A model generated the notes under the pieces. It had not been told where the DNA came from and made no database searches. It saw only the letters and a program-made list of their open reading frames with translations. DNA of 64,000 nt. Source: Stenogyne calaminthoides. Taxonomy: Eukaryota > Streptophyta > Magnoliopsida > Lamiales > Lamiaceae. The stretch lies in NCBI GenBank assembly GCA_037126765.1, contig JBBCBC010000027.1, positions 6,844,406 to 6,908,405 of the forward strand. The letters run 5' to 3'. Below are positions 9,354-21,488 of this stretch, in pieces (within the stretch, counting starts at the first letter, position 1; every line of letters begins with the position of its first letter). The translations under genes and the position numbers were made by a program.

Positions 9354-12300
9354 TCAGAAAATCTTGAAGAGCAAGCCACCGTGGGCAGCAAAGAACGGGG
9401 CGAACACGAGCGATTCTACAGCCATTAGCTTGATGAGAATGTTTAATGATGGGCCTGATGTGTCCTTGAGTGGATCACCGATAGTGTCACCAATTACGGC
9501 AGCTTTGTGGGCATCCGATCCTTTCGGACCAAGAGACAGAGCATGGTCCGATGCACCAGCCTGTCATTGTCCCGGATATTGTGTTAGCACAATCACCGTT
9601 GATTCATTGATCAAATCATGATGTCAATACAAGTTAAGGGAAAGTTTTACCTCGATATATTTCTTGGCGTTATCCCAAGCACCACCAGTGTTGGATGCAG
9701 AGATGGCAACCTGCATTATATAATGAACATGAACGGAACAATTTATCATGTTTTCCGACAAAAAAATTGCAATAATACTGGAAAACCATAATTAACTTGC
9801 GTTTTACAGAGATGTGTACGTATAATCAACCGAAAAGCCTATTTAACGCGATACATGAATACTTGTTCACATTACATGGAAATACGAAGTCTATACATGT
9901 GAACATAGAAATGCACAGTATGTTTTAGGTTTCCCCAATTTGCATTTGAAATATTGAAATCTCAAAAGTAATTCTTTGGAACTACATAGCCGGATTCAAA
10001 ATTCTACTACAATACATCACAATTTTTCATATTTCTGTCTTACAACTAAAAAACTAGATATCACAAAAACCTACAAAAAAAATATGCATGGGGCGGTCTC
10101 ATGCAAGAATACCTCTAAAAATTTAGCCATAAAATCAGTTCCGAGAGTTTTAAGGTTTCTTTGTGCTCTATTCTATGAAAATGGTTTTTTCATAATCTGT
10201 TACACTAGTTATGGGTTTAACAGGTCCAAACTAATCTATTTTATCAGTGTTATTTGCGTTCTCTTTAATTTGACCCAAATTCACCAAGGGATATGCAAAT
10301 CGAAGCATATAAAACATGTCGAACAAAATTCATTAAAATTACCTGAACCCCAGAGACGAGAGCTCCAGCTAGGATGCCGGAGAGGGTTTCCACACCAAAG
10401 AAAGTGCCAGCAATAAGGGGGCGTGAGCATAACAAGTGCACCAGGAGGAATCATCTCCTTGATAGATGCATCTGTAGATATCTTCACACATGTTGCATAG
10501 TCAGGTTTTGCAGTACCTTCCATGATACCAGGGATGGTGTTGAACTGCCTACGCACTTCTTCAACCATCTTCAAAGCAGCACTGCCCACACTCTTCATCG
10601 TCATGGCTGAGAACCAGTAAGGGAGCATGGCACCAACAATCAAACCGATGAATACCTTTGGAGTTAATACGTCTACAGTTGAAATGCCCGCACGGCTCAC
10701 AAATGCACCGAAGAGGGCGAGGGATACGAGAGCGGCAGAGCCAATTGCGAATCCCTGTAAATAAGGGTAAGAATGGAACACCATATTTAGGCTTCACTTA
10801 GATGGCTATTCAAGGGGTTAACCTAAAAATTGTATATGGCTTGGAACAATTTATTCCTGTAATAGGTGAAAATACTCTGAAAACAAGTTTGAATGACAAA
10901 GTAAAATTTACAAAATGCAGTGAACTGCTCCCATTACCAATTTAGAGGAGTGTAGGTATGTTTGTTTTACGATTATAGTGGCGGGGTAAGTCCCCGACTC
11001 TGAAACCCTAGTATTTGAAAATCTTGATAAATAGTGAAAATATATATGTTTGTTATGAGATTTAATACGGTGATGGTGGATAAGTTGATTAATGTTGTGC
11101 GGGAAATTGTGTAAATGTGATTATATTTTATATATGTAAGTGTACATATTTAATGGGAAGCCAAAAAGGTAGATGATGCGAGTTATTGAGAGAATAAAAA
11201 AGAAAATGAATTATAGATTTTTACAATTTAATAAGATTCCAAAATCCATCAATTTCTCATTACAAACAAGGTTTGGGATTCATTCATGAAACAAACAAGC
11301 ATTGTTTTCAAGATGTTACTGAAACACAATCCAAATCATGTGGGAAAGGCAAAAGATTTGTAATTGGTTATAACGAAATAAAAAGCTTACCTTTCCAATA
11401 GCTGCAGTGGTGTTCCCGGCAGCATCAAGGGCATCAGTCCTCTCTCTAATTGTATGGCTCATGCCAGCCATCTCAGCAATACCCCCAGCATTGTCGCTGA
11501 TAGGTCCATATGCATCTATGGCCAAACCAGTTGCTATCGTACTAAGCATTCCAAGGGCAGCCACTGCAATGCCGTACATTGCAGCAAAACTAAAACTAAC
11601 AAAAATACTAGCTGCAATGGCAAAAATTGGAATGATAACCGACTTATATCCCAAAGCAAGGCCAAAAAATGACATTGGTTGCTGCTCCAGCACGGCATGA
11701 ATCAGCAACATCTTGCACGGGCTGAAAAACAATTGTATTAGTTGTTTTACTAAAAGGTATTAATAGGTCAATATTAGTTTTTTAACTGAACAACATTGTT
11801 TCCATTGAGCAAATATTACTTGTGCACCAGTTACATTGTTACTCAGTCCAGAAAAATACCTATATGCATTACTTGTGTAGTACTCTGTAACAAATCCAAT
11901 AATGAGGCCAGCCCACAAACCAACAGCGACACATAAGAACAATTGCCTGCAAGCACAATGTCATAAGCTAGTACGCAATTTGGATAGGAAAGGAGCAAGA
12001 AATAGTATAGGTATATAGTTTCTAAATATTCGAGCATCTTAGAGAGAGAATTGAAACAAATGAAAACAGAATCAAAGCCAGGTAGATTCAAACTCACCAG
12101 TTCTTAACTTCTTTCTGCACTCCAAAATTAAAAATTGTGAAGGATGAAGGAAGGGCAACAAAGCTAACAATAGCTATTCCAACAGTCATCAATATGGTGG
12201 AGATAATGAGTTGCTTCTTCAACGCTGGCTCAATTTCTTTGACAGACTTTACCTCGAAGAAATCAGTAGCAAATAATGTGGTTACAAGACAAACAAGGAT

Positions 12301-14693
12301 CCCCACAGAGCTGACTAGGAGAGGATACAGCATAGCAGTAAATTCAAGGTTGATTCCAAAAGATGAGATGGAAGCAACAACAAGGGCCGCACACGAAGAT
12401 TCTGCATACGAGCCAAAGAGATCGGATCCCATACCAGCAATATCCCCAACATTATCACCAACATTATCTGCAATAACCTGTAAGAATCTCAAGAAATGAG
12501 TTGCAATGAACAACTTAAATAAAAATAATAAGGCAAATACTTGCATGCACCAGTTGCACCATGCAACTCAAGTGCATTTCTAAATTGTATTTGTTGCTTT
12601 CCTAAAAGATATTAGTTGATCAGTAATTCAGTATTAGTTGTTTTCACTGAACAATACTAGCTGTTTTCATTGAATAGTATTAGTTGTGCACTATACCGCT
12701 GGGTTCCTGGGGTCATCCTCTGGGATGTTCCTTTCCACCTTGCCAACAAGATCAGCTCCTACATCAGCAGCTTTCTTCGTGTAAATACCACCACCAACTC
12801 TGCCAAAAAGAGCCATTGAAGATCCACCAAGCCCATAACCCGTTATAGACTCAAACAAGCCTTCCCAGTCATCACCATAGTATATCTTGAAGAGATTAAT
12901 GACAATGTACAAAACCAGAAGACCATTTGCAGCAAGGAGGAAACCCATGACAGCCCCTGATCGGAAGGCCACGATGAATGCCTTCCCCACACCCTTCCTA
13001 GCCTCCAAAGTAGTCCGGGCATTTGCATAAGTGGCAATCTTCATTCCAAGAAAGCCAGAAACCAAAGAAGTGATAGCTCCTAGAAGGAATGATACAGTGC
13101 TGAAAATTGCTGTGGCAAGAGCAGGCTTGCACTGCTTGGTGATGTCATATGTACAAGGTTGGTTCTTTGTGCTGAATCCTTCCACAGACCCAAGGAAAAG
13201 GAAGATTAACATGGCAAAAGCAACCATAAATATACCAACATACTGGTATTCCGTATAAAGAAATGACGTTGCACCTGTAGCATAAAAATATGATTGTCAA
13301 AATGTCTTGGCACAATTTCAAGAATGGAATTTAAACAAGTGTAGATGTGTGCTTTTTAGTTTCAAAGTAGATTGAAGCAGAGAACAAAGAAGCATTTGCA
13401 ACAAACAGTACAAGCAAAGTTATCCCATAAGAACGAATTTAATAGCTATGGCACCAGCAACACTAGGACAGAATAAAAGGACACAAGGCTACTATGTACA
13501 GAATATCATCTTCCCATCCCGGAGAAAGGAAAAAAAAAACACTATGCTGAACCATACCAAGCCAACCTGAACCAAATAACTGAATTTAGAAAGAATTCTT
13601 CTTTTCGTGAAGTACATGTTTTTTTTTTCATTTTAGCAAGACTTTGATATTGAAATAATTACAAATCTTATGGAAATATTTCTTGGTTAAAACCCAAGAG
13701 AAAATAATTTAATGGCTTTACTATTTAATTAAAAAATATATATTTAATTGCATAATCATTTATTTGTTTAAAATTAATCTTGATGCATTTCATTTTGAAT
13801 ATTTTATTTTAAGATTAGATTGTCTAGAATTATTCCCATTTTGCTTAAGACTGCCTTTGTAGAAATTCAATTTCAGATATCACAGAAATTTCGGGGGATT
13901 TTTATATTCCCAAATAAGCGCAATTCAACTATCATTTTCCCAATACTTTATGCGGAGCAAAGAATTCGTCTAGGTGACTATGTCCATATCACACGTGTCA
14001 ATGAAGAAACCATATTGATAACTGTAAATATCAACAAAAGCAAAGGACAAAATAAATTTGACAAAAAGAACCAAGTGCACTTTTCCATCAACCAAGCCTA
14101 CGGAAAGAGGAAATGGGAAGGAGAAAAATTCAATTACTTCCCCAGTTGTCAATTGAGCGTTGTTATCACATAAAAATTCACTAGAAAGTGACATGCTCTG
14201 AAATTTCCACTTTCAATAAAATTCGACAAGTTCAAATTAGGGCTCAGCACTAAATAAACGGAAATTAACTTTGGAAGATAATTCACACAAAAAGCTAATC
14301 CCTATCACAACAATTCAATTCAACCGCGTGTACATGAAAACAGGGATTCGGCTTAATACAAGCAGAAATCAACAGTATCCATTCAGAACACACAAATTTT
14401 CCACAATTCAACTGACATAAATTCAATTTAACTTAAAACAGAGTACTATTACCTTCGGAAATGGCGGATTGTATCTCTGCGCACTTGCGAACAACAGAAT
14501 CGTCATTAATGCCCTCCTCCTCTTCCTCGAGTAAAGCTTCTCTGAACTCAGATATCCCGTCCGATAAGCTGTTCGAGAGCTTCACCTTAGCCACCAACAG
14601 CCATTGAGCGAGGGCGAAACCTATGCCAATAACGGCGCAAACGGGGATGAATATCTCGGTTGCCAGATCTGGAAGCAGAGTTGAATCCACCAT
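9354..14693 (-). CDS. Vacuolar H+-translocating pyrophosphatase (type I), three frameshifts
   Basis: Exons on the minus strand are 14693-14453, 13274-12697, 12477-12098, 11946-11860, 11721-11391, 10754-10343, 9710-9651 and 9560-9354, all with GT-AG borders, about 764 residues. It is the AVP1-type tonoplast pump, which hydrolyses pyrophosphate to move protons into the vacuole and has about 16 membrane segments. The PPi-binding motif DVGADLVGK (exon 2), DNVGDNVGD (exon 3) and DAYGPISDNAGG (exon 5) are visible. ATG 14693 is chosen because the protein then begins MVDSTLLPDL like its relatives. Three single-base changes disturb the frame: one base short at the start of exon 5 (11719-11721), one base long in an A6 run (11664-11669), which restores frame after an 18-residue altered stretch, and one base long in a G5 run in exon 6 (10417-10421), which would truncate the C-terminus. 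An extra Lys codon precedes AADVGADLVGK. Given the state of neighbouring genes I infer sequence errors rather than a pseudogene. Confidence 0.9.
11730..11838 (-). repeat. CAACTAATAC/GTGCAC repeat filling pyrophosphatase intron 4
   Basis: On the gene's strand it reads CTGGTGCACAAGTAATATT, CAATGGAAACAATGTTGTTC, then TACCTTTTAGTAAAACAACT and AATACAATTG. It leaves only short stretches of this 138-bp intron uncovered and aligns in order with the copy in intron 2. Confidence 0.7.
12540..12695 (-). repeat. CAACTAATAC/GTGCAC repeat filling pyrophosphatase intron 2
   Basis: The copy starts at the 5' splice site: after GT comes ATAGTGCACAACTAATAC, then TTGTTCAGTGAAAACAACTA, CTTTTAGGAAAGCAACAAAT, CACTTGAGTTGCATGGTGC and AACTGGTGCATGCAAG. 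It covers about 155 of the 219 intron bases, and the donor's downstream bases belong to the repeat. Confidence 0.7.
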
Positions 14694-14830
14694 TGTTTTT
14701 TCCAATTGAGAGAAAAGTATAAAGATTAGCGGCGAGGAGTCGAGATTTTTAGGGTACAGTGATTGGGGTTTTGGAGGAATTTTAGGAGGGGGCGAAAATG
14801 GAGGTTGTGGAAGGAAATATTCAAGGAACC

Positions 14831-14841
14831 TATTTATAATA
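14831..14841 (-). promoter_or_regulatory. TATA box of the pyrophosphatase gene
   Basis: Minus-strand TATTATAAATAGG lies about 140 bp upstream of ATG 14693. That leaves a 5' leader of roughly 110 nt, normal for this family. Confidence 0.55.
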
Positions 14842-15656
14842 GGTAGTTGATGGATAAAATTCAGAAAGACGTAACGATTATATCAGTTTACTAGGGGCGG
14901 TTTGGAAATTACACTTGGAGATAAAATTGTTTGTTAGAGGTGATTTGTTGTTGATGAGTCAATTCTTATCTACATTCTTCACCGTTGATTATTACTTTAT
15001 CTTTATTCATTATAGTAATTATTTTGTTTTTAATGGTAATTGCCTCTTAATTTTAATTTGAGAGGAGATTTCTAGAAGATTATGCAATATCGTGCTGAAG
15101 TTAGATTTGAATTTGTCAAGCCAAAAAGGAAATTTGACATTCTGGTTATTAATTTTAATTGGTAACAACAAATATGATGTATAATTAAGTGTATTTTTGA
15201 AACGTATAATTTTTTTTTTAATTCAATTTATTTTAACCACCAATTTCAATTTCGAACCTTTTATTTTTTTTAATTTTCAATTTTTTAAAAAGAAAGTTAG
15301 ACATCGATAATTTAACTACCGAAACACTGGTTTTTGTTTATGAGAACCCTATCCAATTATATGAAATAAAGTTCCATTTTTAAATTTTGGCCTATTCCGA
15401 TTTAAATTGGTGAATTCGTTTTTTACTTTTTAATACTCTCTATTATGAATTTATTTACATTAAAAATGCAAGAGGAAATCAAAAAAGAATAGGTACGATC
15501 TAATTATACGTGACAGATTATATTTTGTGAGAACACACAATCAAATTTTAAACTGATTAATGGATTTTTATATGTCACCTGTGAAAGTTATAGAGAAAAC
15601 TACTCGTGTATGAATTATATGATGAGATGTATATTCAATAGAAATCATTGGACGTG

Positions 15657-16114
15657 GGTATATTTGTTTTGAGTTTGAGGTGGATGGGGCAAATTCGGAG
15701 GAAAAAAAAGTGGATGGGGGAAATTCTGTGAATAGTAATTCATTGTTTGTTTTGGGTTGGATGGAGTAGAGATGGATGTAGCATCATGTCAAATCAATAT
15801 TTTTTAATTATGATGATGTATTATTTTATTATTGTTAGTTAGTATGATAATGATTGTATGAAAGAAAAGTGTAAGAAAATTAGGAGAGATAATGAATTGT
15901 TATAAAAAAAGTATGAGAGAGAATGAGTTGGTGTAAGAAAAATAGTGATGCAATAGTTTTGGGGTATAAATATATAATAGAGATGAATGTGTATTTGAAT
16001 GGAGGATGGGATGTAAAAATTCAAAAAGTTGACGGGTGGGATGGGGGGAGGCCCATCCCCCATCCGGACCTCCACGCTGAAAACTAACGCTTCTAAAAAC
16101 GAAGAAACAAATAC
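15657..16114. mobile_element. Tourist-like MITE, second copy of the 25203-25589 family
   Basis: GGGTATATTTGTTTTGAG at the left and AAACGAAGAAACAAATAC at the right are inverted ends. The interior shares ATGTCAAATCAATAT, AATTAGGAGAGATAAT-like and GTAAGAAAAATAGTGAT words in the same order as the reverse complement of the element at 25203-25589. It is about 70 bp longer, with extra GTGGATGGGG tracts at the left and GGTGGGATGGGGGG near the right end. Confidence 0.55.
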
Positions 16115-16119
16115 TAAAG

Positions 16120-17560
16120 AAATTCAGAAATATACCCATTTCAAACAAATGATGCTTGTAATTAAACACGTGATTAAGAAAAAACACGTATTAAACTTTG
16201 TATAAAACAAATAAAATAATCCATTTGGTTGTTTAATTGATTGTATTTAGGTTAACTAGTATATCACTCATGTGTTGCACGATTTGTGAGTATAAAATGA
16301 ACATAATATAAAATGTATTCATTTTTATGTTAAATAAATTATAAAAAAATATTTTACTTATAATAATAATAAGAATCTTTTTTTATTTTTCTTAATTTTT
16401 TTTTTATTTATATGCAACGCACAGTTTATGAACATATTTTGCTTTTGCAATCAGGCATGAGAAATGGGTGCGCCAACTGCGTAAAAAATTTACATTGTTA
16501 AAAATTTATCTATTATCGTCTCCCCAATTCTCATTGCATGTCAAAATTTTCAAATTGTCCCCTTTAGCTACTCTGAACATGATAACATATAACTACCCAT
16601 GATTGAAATTAATCTCCTTAAGAGAGTCCAAGATTTTTAATATTGTCTATAATTCTTATTAATGATCACACCATAAGATATCATTAGTCAAAATTATTTT
16701 TATAAGATGTTAAAGAAAGTTTACTATCTGATGATGACAGTGTCATTCCTGAAATCAACACTTTTTGTCCTAAGTTAGTCTTGATTAGTATTTTCTTTTA
16801 AAAATATGGTTATCAAGCTTCATCACAACCAACTCAGTATCGTTTTACAATCTAATGTCTAATGTCAATTGTACATGCAACTAATTCATAGTAATTGGAC
16901 TCAATGATGTACCTACATGTCTTATGTTGGGATCACGTGCCCCATATTTTTTTAAAATATATGTTATATATATTATAATTATTAGGAGTAATACTTATAT
17001 TATATGTAAGTTTTAAAAAGTGTTATAATTAGTTAATCATGCAAATATTTTTATTAAAAAAAAAAATTTGTAGATACATATATGTATATCTTGCATCACT
17101 ATTGAAAAAAATCAAATATTTTTAAGATAATAATAATGTATAATTGTATATGTATAATCGTGACACTAAAAAAATAGAATTCGCGTGAACCCGAGTTCAC
17201 AGGAAAATTTACTTGTTATATTATTTATTTTTGTGCCCCTATCATGAAAGTTTTCTGGATCCGTCCATAATTGGACTAATCAATTTAAATAGTATATCCT
17301 ATAAAAGAATCATAAAAAATAAGTAAACAAATCGAGTTTTATAACAACCAACCTAGTGTGTCATTTTTATAATTCAACTATTATCATCAACTAATAATTT
17401 AATAAAAAAATTATCCAACTAACAATTTAAGTTTAATGTCAATAGCTCATGCAATTAATTTATGGTAATTGAACTAATCAATTTAAATCAAATATCATGT
17501 AATATTATCATACCAATAAGTATATAAATTATACATTTTCATATATACAATCTTTCTTTT
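16120..17560. other. AT-rich intergenic DNA
   Basis: No open frame with recognisable protein similarity is seen, and I could not define an element here. Short A/T runs are frequent. Confidence 0.4.
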
Positions 17561-17566
17561 TTTTTT

Positions 17567-17830
17567 AGATTGCTTAAAATCCAAAAAAGTCCATCTTTTA
17601 TCACATACTCAAAATAGCAATAAAGTAACTATAAAATTCATGTTACCCTTACAAACATCACTAAATTACATCACACGTCACTAGTAATTACATACAAAAA
17701 TTACCTTATTTTTTATTTTATTCACTAAAATGAACAAAATACCCTTATCAAAAAAAGCTATTTTATTACCTTCAAATATTAATAAAAATTTCCACATCAA
17801 AACCCGTGTAAAAAATCAAGTGAGCAATCT
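17567..17830. mobile_element. Possible short-TIR MITE
   Basis: AGATTGCTT and AAAAAAGTCCATCTTT at the left correspond to GAGCAATCT and AAAAAAAGATGG at the right in inverted order, around a low-complexity AT-rich centre. The borders sit in T and A runs, so no target duplication can be judged. Confidence 0.35.
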
Positions 17831-18009
17831 AAAAAAAGATGGAATGAGTAACTAATTTTTTAAAAAAAAATATATCTATATGAAAATATATGTTGAAATA
17901 AAAGATTTTTTTTGTCAAAACAATAATTATTTCTATGATACTATTAAAATTTAACTTTTTATATTATTAATCATTAATGTGCCACTTTTAAAATTTTATG
18001 ATAAATTTG

Positions 18010-18180
18010 TAATAATTTTTTCTTGAATTTTTTTCTTTTTTGGAATAATATTTTGTTATTATATATGTATAAATAGATTTAGTTCAAAAATCTATAATAA
18101 TTTTTTTGATGATTTTTTTTTCTTTTTTGGTATAATATTTTGTTATTATATATATATAAATAGATTTAGTTCAAAAATTA
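18010..18180. repeat. Tandem duplication, ~120-bp period
   Basis: ATAATATTTTGTTATTATAT followed by ATAAATAGATTTAGTTC occurs twice, about 85-120 bp apart, joined by a TTTTTTGATGATTTTT-like link. The two copies differ by only a few bases, so the event is recent. Confidence 0.6.
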
Positions 18181-18573
18181 AAAAATAATATTAATAATAT
18201 AGAAAATATTAAAAAAATAATTAATATATATGTGTGGTAGATATGGAGAATTGTACCTTGTACTCTTGCATACAAAGAAGATAAAAAATATTTGTTATAC
18301 CATTTGAGCTACATCAAATTTGTTAAGAAGTTTAAAATTTTATTAGAAAATTATAATAATTTTCTGGCCCAACTTTTGACCCAACTTTTTGTTATTAGAT
18401 ATGTATAGATGGTTTGAGTGACTGCTTAAAATGTGTGAAATAAGAAATGCATTTTCTAATACGGTAAAGAACTTGGCAAAATTAGGGTCAATACTCAATA
18501 TAGAGTAAGTCAAGAATCTAGTCTCTCCAACATGCATGAATGATGAAACTATTATTATTTGAGTTGGTATGCT

Positions 18574-18835
18574 AGCTGTGAAATTTATTTACGGTGAAAT
18601 TGGTTGATTTTTACACTTCAATTATTACGATCACATCCTTTAATAATATAAGTTACAATCTTTAGTTATCATGACTACACTTTTTGTTGTAATATAAATT
18701 AAACCCTCAATTTTTATGAGTAATACACTTTATAGTAAAAAGTCACACTCTTCAATTCTATATGTCACACTTTTTAGTAATATAAGTCATACTGTTAAAC
18801 CAGTTTCACCGTGAAACTTGTTCATCCTATATTTT
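18574..18835. repeat. GTCACACTC-type dispersed repeat, copy 2
   Basis: It collinearly matches 4440-4712: CGGTGAAATTGGTTGATTTT, TTACACTTCAATTATTACGA, TATAGTAAAAAGTCACACTC and GTTTCACCGTGAAACTTG appear in the same order. It is bounded by inverted CACGGTGAAA-like words. Confidence 0.65.
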
Positions 18836-18839
18836 GCCT

Positions 18840-20335
18840 TAAATTAGTATAAAAATTTATGCAAGATGATCTTATACATGAAATTTCACTAGGTGTAACA
18901 TATTGTAAATCAACGCTCTTTTTTTTTTAATGTTTAAATATTAATGTGCAAATTATATATAGTCTCCCCATGAAATCATCCCACGTAACGAAAGTGTGCC
19001 TCCCCAATATATACTGAGGGTGAGAGCTATTCCATAGCAAATTATCAATCAATCCTCTTTCTTTTTTATCCTTTTTTCTTTTTCCTTTTTAGTGAGCTGG
19101 ACTAGTTCAATACAATTATTTTGTCTTTGATGGTATATATTTTGAGAATCCAATATTGGAACTCTATCAAAAGTCTCACTAAACGAAATATCAAAATAAT
19201 TGATTTTTTAAACCGAGCTGACATTATTCGGTTAATTATGTTTGATTAATTTTATTGAAATACTGACTCGATTTTTAAAATAAAAAAAACTAAATATTTT
19301 AATTTTTTGGTCGGCCACTAATGAACTAACCGAAATAGTATTTATGTATATTTATTTAACAAATTCTTTTATATATTTATTAATTGAATATTTTATCATT
19401 AATTTTTTATATTCTTAACTATTTATGTCACATTTACCATTTATTCTGTAGGTATGATTTATGTTTTTTTAATAGATGTCTAATCAAGAAGAACAAAAAA
19501 AAGGCATCAGGAGAAAATTGTAGATCAAATAGTCACCAGAAAGAATTAAGAGGGAGATTGCGGGAATCACGACGATGAAAATTCTCTATCACGTGAAAGA
19601 ATAAAGAGGAAGAACAAAGCTTATGATCTTGTTCTTTCTGATTAAAGAAATGAGGCTTGAAACTTAATAGTATACTCTTTGATCTCCCTTTAAAATGCGA
19701 TCAATTTTTTATATAAATCAGTTCAAATTTAAAATGGCCCCCCCACTAATTTACAATAGATTATGATTCCTAAATTAGTCGCTATTTAAGCTAAATATAA
19801 AACCATAAAAAAAAAAGATGCGATCTTAAATCATAATATGAGTGGTCTTGTATGAGATTATTGGTAAGATATAATTCTAATTAATATTTTTGACCCATTT
19901 AATTTGATTTAAGATGGTTAAAAAAAACTCATTAATTTAAGGTGAATTTGCAATTACAAATATTACCTTACAAAAAAAAAATCACAAACCATCATTAAAT
20001 TCCTCTCGACGAACTTGATCGAAACAAAAATCATCTTGACCAAATATATCACCTAATATCTACCATCTAGTTTACCATTCACTGAACACTGCTACAATTG
20101 TTGTGAATCAAGACTTGAAATTATGATTGTCACACTTTTCAATCTCGATTTATGGTGGTAGGATATTAGATTGTCTCGTCAAGGCACATATAATGACGGT
20201 GTGTTAAATGTAAAAAATATGATTGATGTTATGATTGAAAAAATTGAGAGTTAATTGATACACGTATTTTCTTTTATTATTCTTTAAAGAGTAAATTTCG
20301 GATTAAACTTATTCATAGTATGTAGTTTATACAAT
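18840..20335. other. AT-rich intergenic DNA left of the LINE
   Basis: No gene is visible. A short open frame at 19384-19578 has no recognisable domain and poor codon composition. Poly-A and poly-T tracts and dispersed decayed repeats make up the rest. Confidence 0.4.
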
Positions 20336-20339
20336 TTTT

Positions 20340-21139
20340 TTTGGTCAGCCAAAAGAGAATAATATTAATAAAATAATAGGTGCACAAGGGGTACTCAATA
20401 CATAGAGCTTGAAATAATTTAACAATCTAAGAGTTTTTTAGGATTCTCTAGCCATTCATTAAAGGAATAATTATACAAATTCGCATATTTGGTAGAACAC
20501 CAGCTCCAAAGTCGCCCTTTTAATTCTTCTATCACTTTCGCCTCATCAAAAAATTTATCTTCAAAGAGTAACTCATTTCTCTTTTTCCAAATTAATCAAA
20601 CCACACATATCCACAGTCCAATGACAATCTTGTTTCCTATTTTTCCGGTTAGCATACCTGACGTTGTCATGAAATGTTCATGGATTTTGTTCGGTAATTC
20701 CATGGGGATATCAAGGCAATTGAAACAAGATTTCTATACCACCATGGATTTCGAACAATCAAAGAAAAGATGAGCAGCTGTTTCGGAATTTTGCTTACAA
20801 AGTGAACATTCTGTTGTCGAATTTTATTGTAAAATGTGCCTAGTCTGAAGATTTATTCTTGTAGGCAGTCTATCCCAAAGTAATCTCCAAGCCATTGTCA
20901 ATGCTCTAATTGGTGTGATGTTGTTCCAAACCTTTGAGAACACATATGAACCGTCTTTGCCCATCCCGTCTTCACCATTGTCCGCTCTGAGTAGAAAGTA
21001 CGCCTTTTTTCGTGACAAAGTTGTCATCCCGGTTCTGCTTCCATCTCCACCCGTCTCTAGTATGCTCTTGTAATGGGTACCTGTTTATGACATCCAAAAG
21101 ATCATTTAGTGCAGATTTTTTCCTATCGAATAACGCTCG
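20340..21139 (-). pseudogene. LINE reverse transcriptase, C-terminal (zf-RVT) half
   Basis: Minus-strand frames encode RALFDRKKSALNDLLDVINR, a W-R-W segment, and SKVWNNITPIRALTMAWRLL followed by WDRLPTRINLQTRHIL, the plant LINE region leading into the RT zinc-binding domain; downstream frames are broken by stops. The other half of the same LINE lies at 25142-26520. Removing the intervening outer element together with one copy of a degenerate 5-bp duplication (AGAAC/CGAGC on the minus strand) rejoins the frame as W-N-W-R-R-T-L-F-D. The element is non-functional. Confidence 0.8.
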
Positions 21140-21488
21140 TGTAATACCCGCGCTTTTGATACTATTATTCGGTTAATATATTTCATGCAGTTTGTACATT
21201 TTATATTATTTATGTGATGATGTTATTCATGTCGTATTGAGGATTTTGTATTATTTATCATGCATGTAATTGTTTTAAAGGTGAATTATTTATTATGCTC
21301 ATACGTGATTAGTGGTGAGACAACCCTTACATAATTTATTGGAGTTTAGTGATATTTGAGTGCACATTATTAATTGTTTGATTGTTGTATACACTAAGTG
21401 TAAATAACTTAATGATTAATAAAATTTAATTGAAATGTAAAATTGTAAATAAATCTATGAGGTTATAAATTAATTGAGATTATGAGTA

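Noticed and set aside
9976..10416. 146-residue + strand frame over pyrophosphatase exon 6 and intron 6
   Set aside because: Mostly intron sequence and antisense to a known exon.
13820..14173. 117-residue + strand frame
   Set aside because: Lies inside intron 1 of the minus-strand pyrophosphatase, is AT-rich and shows no domain.
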